A stretch of DNA of 64,000 nt, taken from assembly GCF_040436345.1 (NCBI RefSeq), contig NC_133230.1, forward strand, positions 18,424,197 to 18,488,196, given 5' to 3'. Numbering within the stretch: position 1 is the stretch's first letter; every line of letters begins with the position of its first letter. A model generated the notes under the pieces. The model saw nothing but the letters and a program-made list of their open reading frames with translations, made no database searches and was not told where the DNA came from. Below, piece after piece: positions 49,096 to 59,027 of the stretch. The stretch is from Pagrus major. Its lineage: Eukaryota; Chordata; Actinopteri; Spariformes; Sparidae. Made by a program: the position numbers and the translations under genes.

Positions 49096-52024
49096 TAACG
49101 CTGCTTCGTTGAAGGCCTGTCCAAAGACATCTTCCTCTGCACTGCTGTCAGTAGTTTAGGAGGTAGGAGAGGGAGCCGATTCCTCAGCACTTCATAGTAA
49201 TACTGTTGGTACCCCATGAAGCACTACAGTAAGTGTCCTTTGTGGAAACAACATCCAAAATGAAGCAGAAGTTGCTCACTTGCAGCCCCTATCAGCCGGT
49301 TAACAGGAGTGAGGAGTCAGCAGATGTTGGTGGTATAAAACCGAGCAGTCAATAAAAAAGGGTTTTCAAAAATTGGGAATCAACAAAACCACAAGAGGTC
49401 CTTGAGCGAACAGTCATAAATGTGTACAAAAAATATTAGGCTGATGAAGTGCTGTGCAAGATTAGCCACAGACAGATACACGCACATACAATACATACAT
49501 TTCTGACCACGTCCATGACTCAAGGTTCAGGCAGTGAATGTCACTCATCCTGGTTTCCTGCATTTAAAAAAAGGAGGAGGTCAGGTTACAAATGACAGAC
49601 TCTGACTCATGTTACTGTGCTTTTTGGTCACATTTGAAAGCATATAGAGCTCTCACCATGACTCTGCCTCCGTAAACATAGCCTCTACAACCAAGTGTGG
49701 TGCTGGCGTGCACCGCCTGGGGGCTTGGAGCCCGTCCCTGCAGACAGAAACTGTCACTACAAAAATCTTTAGAGATGTTACAAATATTATTCACATTGTT
49801 CTTATTCCAAAACTTATGGATAAATATCACTAACCTGAATCTCTGCATTGTATTCAGTGTATAAGCTTTCACTCACATGGGTCTTTGGTTCACTCCAACT
49901 GGCGTGCGTGGGGTCAAATATATGAACCTCGTTGTTCCATCCCAAGGCGACATTTCCTGACTAAAAAAGAACAAAAAAACCACCAGGATGATGACAGAAT
50001 GCTGATGTCTTTTAAAGGAGACATAAAATGCTCATTTTCAGGTTCATAATTTGATTTATGTATAGGTTTACATGCTTTAATACTCGAAAAAACACATCAG
50101 TTTTCACTGCAGGTTGCATGTGCTTTAGACCAACAGGTGAAGTTTCATCATTGCAACTCCAAATAGTAATACAACCCAGAAAGGAGAAATGCTAACAGGA
50201 ACGTGAGCAATAGTTTGTCACTATTGACACAGAGGAAAGACAGGGTGTTTAGGCCCTTGCGCTGGGGATCTGGGGTTCCAGGCTTTGCAAATATGGGTTG
50301 TATTTTACTAAAACAAACACATTATGGATGCAGAGTGTATGATACTAGAAACGGTGTCAGTTTATTTATACATAGTCTACATCATCATAACTTACCTTCC
50401 ACTCCAAACCCAGCAGGACAATGCTTCTCGAGGTGAGGGAGCTGAACCACTCTCATGTATGATCTTTGTCGACGTGTATTTACCATCTGACAGGTTGACA
50501 CAATAGACCTGTGTGAAGTCAAACACTGGTCACTTCTTCATGTCAACTCTGCTCAGTCTTAGCTAACATGTAGTTTATGTGAAATAAACTGCATCAGTTT
50601 TCAGCCTCACCTGATTGGTCAGTCCACTGTTATCATTGCCTCCAAATATGTACATGTGTCCATTCAGGGAACAGCCGCAGGTATTTGACATAGGGGGAGG
50701 GACTTCACCTGTCATGTGTTTCACTTCCCTTCAGAAAAACAGTTAGAAAATGTGGATAAACTACTCAAAGTCACTTATGTCATGAGAGATTTCACAACAA
50801 CAGACAGCAGAAAGCTCCAGGCAAATGCTCAGATAATTGTGGCATGACTCGACTGTGTCGAAGAAGGAAGTGGAATGCAAATCAAAACATGTTCAAAACA
50901 AATTGCATGCATTACTATTCTTTTTTTTGACCGCAAACTTTTATTTAGTATTCTCACCATACACCTCGTTCTATGTCATATACCCATGGGTAGGAAAACG
51001 TCATCATCAGGAACTGACTGTAGAGAGTACAACACGTCTATTACCATGACATAAATACGTGTAATAGCAATACATCTAGAGAGTGCCATTGCTGTGGAAA
51101 TATGTAATTACTAGGAAACAAAACAATGCAAAAGCATGTGAATACAATTCTGAAAATGTGCAAATCTAAACTTTTCAGGAAGGTTTCCAAGGCCAGCAAT
51201 AACTTTACACTTATTTTATGTATAAAATTTTTTTTTTTTACATAATGTAAATCTAAAGAATATTAGCACACAAACTGGTGCTGGTGGAAGAATTAGACAA
51301 AGTTAGACATACCACACTGTAAATTGGAGTACATTTTAAATTTTAAACGTTTGAAATATTTAAGTAAAATGCAGAAGTATTATCTGCTGAATGTACATAA
51401 AGCATGCAAAGTAAAAGTACATGTAATGCACAATGGCTCATTTCAGAGTGTTATGTTACACTGGTCCCAGTTTAAGACAATAGAGTATTAAATATTAGTG
51501 AAATATACAAAATATGAAGATTTAAAGAATCAGGTGCAAAAAGCACTGGTTTTTGCACGTAACATGTAATTTCTGTATATAAAGTGTGAAGACCAGTGTG
51601 TGACCCTGACCTATTTCTGATGTATCATTAGTAATGCACTAATATATGAGCAGCATCTTATTGCCGTGGCTGGTGGAGGTGTAATTCATTTTAACCAATG
51701 TACAGTATTTACTTTTAGGCAGTCTTATCTAATATTTCACATGATGATCGTGTGTTTTGCGGACAGAAGATAAGAATTGATGTCAGATAAATATAGTTGA
51801 ATTAATAGTGCAGTAGTCCCCTGAAATGTGGGAAATGTAAAGCAGAAACTGGCCTTTGAGCAAACTTGAAATCTGGTAGTGTAATGTTTGTTGGTGAACA
51901 TGCTGGTTTTCCTCACCATGTAACCTCCCCACACATACAGCAGGTTGTCCTCCACCACAGCCGTGTGTCCGCTCCTCTCCTGGGCCACCAGCTCCGAGCA
52001 GTGCCTCTCAAAGGCTGGATCCAT
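49096..52024 (-). pseudogene. klhdc1-like copy B, decayed mosaic pseudogene
   Basis: Recognisable exons, named by copy A: exon 1 51917-52024, exon 2 50958-51017, exon 3 50611-50728, exon 4 50396-50508, exon 6 49877-49960, exon 7 49657-49737, exon 8 49499-49557 and the 3' part of exon 13 at 49096 to about 49200. Exon 2 is 60 bp, against 71 in A and C: 11 bases are missing where A reads NDEIW, shifting the frame. Exon 5 and exons 9-12 are absent, with unrelated sequence in their places, and exon 13 lacks its first part. No full propeller can be encoded. Exons 1-2 and intron 1 are near A; exons 4-8 and intron 4 are nearer C. The promoter motif and first splice donor are kept, so transcription is possible. 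Confidence 0.9.
50012..50160. repeat. Dispersed repeat occupying the place of exon 5 in copy B
   Basis: AATGCTCATTTTCAGGTTCA, then GGTTTACATGCTTTAATACT and AAAAACACATCAGTTTTC resemble a fish repeat family I recall. It lies between exon 6 (ends 49960) and exon 4 (starts 50396), where the 88-bp exon 5 should be. Insertion with loss of the exon is a plausible route to the gene's decay. Confidence 0.5.
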
Positions 52025-52231
52025 GCCTGGCTGCTTTTATTAACAAATGATGTCAGAAATGCGGAAATGTTTTCAACAAGTCTTTCATCCAAAACACCTT
52101 CAAGCATACTCACTGGTTACAGTACACTTTTAGATGTTGTTTATTTGTCTCATGTTGTGAACACCAAAACAAGGCAGACAGAAATGTGTCGTATCAGCCC
52201 CATGAACGAATAATCTACGAATTAAAGTACA

Positions 52232-52240
52232 ACTTCCGGT
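52232..52240 (-). promoter_or_regulatory. ETS-type promoter motif, klhdc1 copy B
   Basis: ACCGGAAGT on the minus strand, at the same place relative to the predicted first splice donor (GTGAGT at 52108-52113) as in copy A. The palindromic element at 52286-52941 begins only about 45 bp further upstream, so it would separate this promoter from older upstream sequence. Confidence 0.45.
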
Positions 52241-52285
52241 CCTTTTGTCTTGTCAAAATAAAATTCCCATTGAAGACAATATGTA

Positions 52286-52941
52286 CGGAAGCCCTAAAGG
52301 GCCATGCATTCATACATTTTATTTCCTCCGTTTTCCCGTGATAACGAGTTAATTTCATTTGTTTTCTCGAGATCTCGAGTTATTATCTTGAAATAACAAC
52401 TGCCGTTTTCCCAAGATAACGAGATAATTTTCTCGAGATCTCGAGATAACAAAACTTTGTTTTCCCGAGATAACGATATAATTAATTCGAGATCTCCTCA
52501 TTAACTACATAGCTGGTCAGCTATGTAGTTAATGACGACATCAGGCTCACTTAGATTGCGCCGCCGATATAGCTGAAGCCTTGCTAACCGTCTTTTTTAG
52601 ATTATGCACACTAATGTGTATATTATCTGTAATAGCAAGGTATAATGCTATTTCAGCCTGTGTCAGGCCTTGATTGAAAACATATGTGATGCGGTGATCG
52701 ATATGCTCCTGCTCCTCTGACATTGCTACACTGAATGATGTTTCCTGCAATGATTTAATATACTACACTATCGTTTCGTTATCTCAAGATCTCGAGAAAA
52801 TTATCCCGTTATCTCGGGAAAACGGCAGTTGTTATTTCGAGATAATAACTCGAGATCTCGAGAAAACAAATGAAATTAACTCGTTATCACGGGAAATGGA
52901 AGAAATAAAATGTATGAATGCATGGCCCTTTAGGGCTTCCG
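52286..52941. mobile_element. TA-flanked palindromic element, copy 1 (656 bp)
   Basis: Starts CGGAAGCCCTAAAGGGCC and ends with its exact inverse, flanked on both sides by TA (52284-52285 and 52942-52943). The arms of about 230 bp are built of short motifs such as TTTTCTCGAGATCTCGAG, CCCGAGATAACGAGATAAT and AACAACTGCCGTTTTCCC, many of them palindromic. The centre holds a minus-strand ORF (52547-52750) with GLTQAEIALYLAITDNIHIS followed by VHNLKK, a helix-turn-helix-like segment, ended by a stop after a short insertion relative to copy 2. It looks like a non-autonomous DNA transposon derived from a larger coding element. The TA duplication is read from the sequence; the superfamily is unassigned. 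Confidence 0.8.
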
Positions 52942-53905
52942 TAAATATGGAGTCCAAAGTGCGTTTTATTTCATGAAATTAATCAATAACCCATCATTAA
53001 AATAATTACATAAACGCAACAAATACAATACATAACACAACCATGACATTTGAACTTTTATTTAGTGTTACAAAATGGCATCAAGAAACAAAACAGTCAC
53101 TGGGAGAAATGTAAAAACATAATATCTTGGAAAAAGGACAATGGTGATGGTATTCAATAAATAAATCTTTAATTTCGCAATGTTATATATTTTATTATTG
53201 TTCATTTATAGAATCATTTATTTAATACTGTCTTATTTGTGCATTGCCACTGCATCAGTGTCATACATTCTTTATGTGCCAAATGAGCAAGGGTGGAAAG
53301 CCCTGGCTAAAATAAGAATTAAGCCATTTATTTATTAGCAGTCTGTTTGTCTTATTTTTAATATTGTGTTAATTTCTTTTTTCTTTTGCAACTGCAGCAT
53401 TAAAAAATGTAGACTGATATTGTTTAGTCTAATAATCGAAATCAGATGAGAACTTTCTAATGTGCTATTTAATCATCAACATCAACACGGTAACTGCAGC
53501 ACTTTTTGTGTATTTCATGGGTTAGTGATGCGAAAGTGCTCTCTTGGTAGATAAAATACGATAAAATGCCTTCTAGGATGTCCTTCATCTGGATAGTTAA
53601 TAGTTCCCTGTGTGTTTTATAACATAATCTAAACCAGAGTTTGTAACAATTTCTCTATAAATGTATCACAACTTTCTGCACGCTGTTGCCCCACCGCATA
53701 CAGCTGGTGCTCTTTTTATTTTTTTCACCCCTGCCCCTCACATATCCCTCCAGCCCTCCACTGGTAGTATGGAAATGTGTGTGTAAAAAACAATAACATA
53801 TAAAACCATAGACCATTTGGCACATTCTGTTTAACAAATAAAAAATTGTCACTCCTGTATATATATAACAATGTTCATGATGATGCTTTGCACTAGTTTG
53901 GTGAA

Positions 53906-56900
53906 CTAATGCAGCTTCGTCGAAGGCCAATCAAAAGACATCTTCCTCTGCACCGCTGTCAGTAGTAGCTGAGGTAGGAGAGGAACCACAGTCCTGAGTG
54001 CTGTATTACTCTTCATGCTTTTTACAATGTAATCCTCACAAATCCTGTCAGAGGAAAAAGTCTGTTATTTTTTTTATTGCTATTTTGGGTAAAGATATTG
54101 AAAAAAAGTGCTGTTGTTTTTTAAGTTTTACATGTGTAAAGGATATGGCTGCATCTGGAAAATGAGCATATCATTGCAGGGATGCTGAAGAGAAACAAGC
54201 AAGAAAATGTGTCAGGAGCTTTTTGACATGATCATAAATCATAAAACTGTCAGTGTCTCTCTGTGATACCTACTTTGAGGACATCAAGGAAGTATTCACA
54301 ACTTCCACCAAACACAGTCACATCGGAGGCTGTGCTTATGCATGCTGTGTGCCACAACCTTGAAGAGGAGAAAAGATGGATGATTTAGTGCAAATCATAA
54401 AAAAAATCTATGCACAGTTATATTCATTTTATACCTTGGTTTATCCTTAAAGGGATGCTCAACTTCTCTCCATTTCTTCGTTTCAACATCAAACAGCCAC
54501 CCATCACCTAATGGAAGAAAATATGTTTTATTAAAAGATACATTTCAAGAGGTAAATTGTATATCAGTGGGTATGTTTTCTTACTCATGGGTTTGCAGTC
54601 TATACTGAGACCTCCAAACAGGAACAAGGAGCTGTCTGATACTGCTGTGAGTGTATGCCACGATCTGCCCACTGGAGCAGAGGACACTGGGATTCTGGAA
54701 AACATATTTTGCACAGACGACGCCAAAATCTTAGACCGCAGATCTCCGCAAGGCTTACAATCAAGAAGATAACAATCTTGTCATACCATGATTAACTTGA
54801 TCATAAAATATCAGGGATGGAATTAATCTGCAGATGCTCCGGTTCAAGATGGGACAAAACTTTTCAATGCCTATCAGTTTTTGAGCCCTGACAACGGCCA
54901 AAATGTGTCCAGCAACAGACTAGGAAGGCCTTTTTTTCAAGTTTCCAGTTTCTGCATTTACCTTCTGGTTATTTAGCCCACTGAATATGTGCAGTATACA
55001 ATCACATACATACATTTCTGACCACGTCCATGATTCAAGGTTCAGGCAGTGAATGTCACTTGTACTGGTTTCCTGCATTTAAAAGAAGGAGGAGGTCAAG
55101 TTACAAATGACAGTTTTACTTTCTGTGTTTTTGATCCTGGGTGTCTACTAATGACTGTATGCAGATATGAGAGAAGAGCTGAAAAGCATATAGAGCTCTC
55201 ACCATGACTCTGCCTCCAATAATGTATCCTCTGTGACCAAGTATGGCGCTGGCATGGGCGGCCCGGGCGCTTGGAGCCCGTCCCTGCAGACAGAAACAGT
55301 CACTCCAAAAATCTTTAGAGATGTTACAAATATTCTTGACATGTTACATTCTTCTTCAAAATGTTCAACAACTTAATTAATATCACTAGCTTGTATCTAT
55401 GTACGGTATCCAGTGTATAAGGGTTGACTCACATGAGTCTTTGGTTCACTCCAACTGGCCTGCGTGGGGTCAAATATGTGCACCTCGTTGTTCCATCCCC
55501 AGATCAAATCCACTAACTACAAAAAAAAAAAAAAAAAAGGAGGATGACAATATACATATCTTCGGTATCTCTGGTGTAGACCTGAGACAGATTAGTATTA
55601 TGAAAAAAATATTACCCATGATTCCTCTTCGACAATGAAACAGTCCTTCCTGCTGCGGACATCATCCATTGTTTTTTCACCATATCCTCCGAAATAGATG
55701 ATCCTGGGGAATAAAAAAAAAAATGTTACCATTATCCACCATGCGAGTGCAAAATATGGTTTTACTTCATAAAACCTATGCCTGAGCCGCTCAAAGATTT
55801 GACCCTGACGTGATTTGAACACGCAACCTTCTGATCTGGAGTCAGATGCGCTACCGTTGCGCCACAGAGTCGATGCTTCAAATTAATTTTGGATCTCGGG
55901 GCTTCCAGAGACTTGGATTACGCCAGATGGCTTTTAAGCACCTGAGCCACCAACCCAAAGTGTTAGTATTTGACAACTTAGGGAGGAGAGTCAATAATCA
56001 ACTATCATTCTCCAGAAAGTTACATTTTGTTGCTTTGAACCAAACACCAGAGAGAATTTTGCTGAATACTGGGGCTCCAGGTCTTGCAAATATGGCTCAG
56101 AATTTACTTAAACAAAGAAATAATGGATGCAGAATAAATGATCTTGGAAACAGCCGTCTGATAAATATATTCATCTGTCTCAAAGACATAACTCACCTTC
56201 CATTGTAAACCCAGCAGGACAGTTTGTCTCGCGGTGATGGAACAGAGCCACTCTCGTGTATGATCTTTCTCGACGTGTATTTACCGTCTGTCAGGTTGAC
56301 ACAATAGATCTGTGTGAAGTCAAACACTAGTCACTTCAGGTTTGTGCAGTCTAACCTGTGATCCTTGGCTGTTATCCACCGTGTCACAGGACTGATATAC
56401 ATTTTTTTGAAGGACTGGTAAGTTCAAAAGGGTTTAATTTTTGGCAGCTGAAGACAATCCCTTCAGGGGTAACTCCACTTTCATTCCACTCATTCGTCTT
56501 TCTTTTCAAAAGCTGCGCCTGCATAACCCACGATGCAACTTAGCCACTGAGTGACATCACTGAAGGCAACTTATGAGTACATGCAGCTTCCTCTGGAGCA
56601 ACTAAAGGACTTTATACTACTTTTTTCACATATGCAGTAGTACTCATCAAGACCTGTAAACATACCTTAATGTGTGAAATTGTTGGAGTAACCCTTTAAG
56701 ACAGTAAAATGTTGGTTTGTTTGATGATGCCATCCTTGCTTCTCATTATAAATGTTAAAAGCAAAAAGGTACATTTATCAAATTCCTTGCCATGTGCCAA
56801 CAGTTTAATCAATCATCTGAAGTATATGTAAGTGTCATGAAGTGTATAGAGCATCACTGTGCTCATCAATGTCCTCAGTTATCACCCTCACCTCATTGGT

Positions 56901-58722
56901 CTCTCCACTGAAATCATAACCTCCAAATATGTACATGTGTCCATTCAGGGAGCAGCCACAGGCTCCTGACATTGTGGGTGGCACTTGCCCGGTCATGTTG
57001 AACATTCTCCTTCAGATTCACAAAAAAATGTGGTTTAACTAGTTAAGTAATGACTAGTGACACCACTAATGACAAAGCTTGTGGCAACAAGTAGACAGTA
57101 AGCAGTTCAGAGTCTGTGCTTATAATTACAAAACACAACACTGTCAGAAAATAGTGAAACAGAGAGAGAGGAGAGCAAGAAATGTTCGACTTAAACATAT
57201 TGAATATTCTCACCACGCACCCCGCTCAAGGTCAAATACCCAGATTTCATCACTGGGTATACGGGCGGATGGAGTAGCAACTGCCTGTAGAAAACACAAC
57301 GTGTTTGTTACTATGAACAGAAATATGGAGTTGTTATATGTCTTGACTCTGTGATTGACTAACCATGCAAAAGCATGTGCCATGTACAGCTGATAGCCAT
57401 TTAATTCGGTACACCTAGATAAAACTAATGTTGCTTTTGGACTGCAACATTGCAAAATATTGAGAAGTGTTTGTAATATTTTGTCCACCATGTTTAACTA
57501 AATGAGGGTGAGGCAGATCCCAGAGACAACGGTTTGTATTTAAACAACACCATGAACGGCAGCCTCTAACACGACTACTACTACAGTTCAACCAACACCT
57601 CTGTAAAAGAGGTTAAATTTACGGAAGCCCTAAAGGGCCATGCATTCATACATTTTATTTCCTCCGTTTTCCCGTGATAATGAGTTAATTTCATTTGTTT
57701 TCTCGAGATCTCAAGTTATTATCTCAAAATAACAACTGCCATTTTCCCGAGATAACAGGATAATTTTCCTGAGATCTCGAGATAACGAAACTTTGTTTTC
57801 CCAAGATAACGATATAATTAATTTGAGATCTTGAGAAAACAAAACGATAGTGTAGTATATTAAATCATTGCAGGATACATCATTCAGTGTAGCAATGTCA
57901 GAGGAGCAGGAGCATATCGATCATCGCGTCACATATCTTTTCAAGGCCTGACACGGGCTGAAATAGCATTATACCTTGCTATTACAGATAATATACACAT
58001 TAGTGTGCGTAATCTAAAAAGGCTTCAGCTATATCGGCGGCGCGATCTAAGTGAGCCTGATGTCGTCCTTAACTACATAGCTGACCAGCTACAGGGTCCC
58101 GGGCATCTCCATAATCTCAGGCCTATCATATCACAGTCATTATCTCGAGATCTCAAATTAATTATATCGTTATCTCGGGAAAATGGCAGTTGTTATTTCG
58201 AGATAATAACTCGAGATCTCGGGAAAACAAAGTTTCGTTATCTCGAGAAAATCATCTCGTTATCTCGGGAAAACGGCAGTTGTTATTTCGAGATAATAAC
58301 TCGAGATCTCGGGAAAACAAAGTTTCGTTATCTTGAGATCTCGAGAAAATTATCTCGTTATCTCGGGAAAACGGCAGTTGTTATTTCGAGATAATAACTC
58401 GAGATCTCGAGAAAACAAATGAAATTAACTCGTTATCACGGGAAAACGGAGGAAATAAAATGTATGAATGCATGGCCCTTTAGGGCTTCCATATAATCCA
58501 GAACTGAACATTACAACCTTCTTTAACGCAGCATTCACTTCAGGGCTGTTGTGTTAAATTGAGCCTTGTGTACTTAATAAACTGGCAACTGAGTACGTCA
58601 AAATATCAAGATTGTTAAGTGCTACAAAACACATCAAAAACTCCGAAACCCATGACTGATATTCATTATGTCATAACTTTTTGGACAAGGAGTAATAACA
58701 ATATTGTATATTATATTATATA

Positions 58723-58795
<73 letters not shown>

Positions 58796-59027
58796 GCTAC
58801 ATGAGGAACCACAAAGAGGTAACTTGGTAGACTGTTTTTCAATCCTTATTTTTGTATTTGCGGTGCTGTTTGTGTTGCAGAAGTAATCTATCACACATGC
58901 AAAATTTTATTTTCCTTACCCCAGATCCTCCCCACACGTACAGCAGGTTTTCCTCCACCACAGCCGTGTGTCCGCTCCTCTCCCGGGGCACCAGCTCCGA
59001 GCAGTGCTTCCCAAATTCAGAATTCAT
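53906..59027 (-). CDS. klhdc1: Kelch-domain E3 receptor, klhdc1-like copy C, 393 codons
   Basis: Thirteen coding exons: 58920-59027, 57214-57284, 56892-57009, 56197-56309, 55616-55703, 55433-55516, 55203-55283, 55014-55072, 54585-54694, 54435-54507, 54274-54358, 54132-54184, 53906-54044. Exon lengths and phases equal those of copy A except the last exon (139 against 142 bp). The frame is open throughout. Kelch doublets, the pocket residues Y144, W174, R219, S252 and W253, and a BC box PLHMICEDYI are kept. The second pocket arginine is replaced: residues 222-226 read ETSTS where A has ETRTS, so residue 224 is Ser. Exon 4 also has Ser for Trp in KYTSRK. It sits head to head with pole2, the position of KLHDC1 in human as I remember it. 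Intact splice sites argue for a working gene, but with altered degron choice. Confidence 0.92.
55800..55871 (-). tRNA. tRNA-Trp (anticodon CCA)
   Basis: The 72-nt sequence folds as a cloverleaf. The acceptor arms GACTCTG/CAGGGTC pair with one G-T wobble. The D arm is GCGC...GCGC, the anticodon stem TCTGA/TCAGA closes the loop CTCCAGA (anticodon CCA), and the T loop is TTCAAAT. Internal A box (TGGCGCAACGG) and B box (GTTCAAATC) are present, and no intron is seen. It closely resembles vertebrate nuclear tRNA-Trp from memory. It lies in intron 4 of klhdc1 copy C, on the same strand. The first TTTT run is about 26 nt downstream, and only TCTTT lies close to the 3' end, so termination may be weak. 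Confidence 0.9.
56456..56700. repeat. Fish interspersed repeat in intron 3 of copy C
   Basis: Contains GGGGTAACTCCACTTTCATT, AAAAGCTGCGCCTGCATAAC, CACTGAGTGACATCACTGAA and ends GAAATTGTTGGAGTAACCCT. The inverse relation of GGGTAACTCC and GGAGTAACCC suggests TIRs. It matches my memory of a fish repeat family. Confidence 0.6.
57622..58491. mobile_element. TA-flanked palindromic element, copy 2 (870 bp)
   Basis: Same ends as copy 1 (CGGAAGCCCTAAAGGGCC and its inverse, with the last base changed), flanked by TA at 57620-57621 and 58492-58493. It is inserted in intron 1 of klhdc1 copy C, in the inverse orientation to copy 1 by its coding relic. That relic (57889-58120, plus strand) has a 4-base deletion near its start, then reads GLTRAEIALYLAITDNIHIS, VRNLKRLQLYRRRDLSEPDV and IADQLQGPGHLH. 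The order helix-turn-helix, then YRRR, then DQLxGxGxLH resembles the N-terminus of integrase-core proteins common in fish genomes. The right arm contains an extra tandem repeat of about 90 bp (58166 onward), which accounts for its greater length. Confidence 0.8.
58723..58795. repeat. (GATA)n microsatellite
   Basis: About 18 uninterrupted tetranucleotide units in intron 1 of klhdc1 copy C. The inverse translates as repeated SIYL, which explains an ORF there. Confidence 0.97.

Noticed and set aside
49096-52024. Copy B as a third working klhdc1 gene
   Set aside because: A frame-shifting 11-base deletion in exon 2 plus absence of exon 5 and exons 9-12 exclude a full propeller.
53906-59027. Copy C as klhdc2
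   Set aside because: Its BC box has the cysteine (PLHMICEDYI) and its blade sequences (GHT-VVE-NLLYVWGG, GGLS-DCKPM) match KLHDC1 better than KLHDC2, which as I recall has Ser at that BC-box position.
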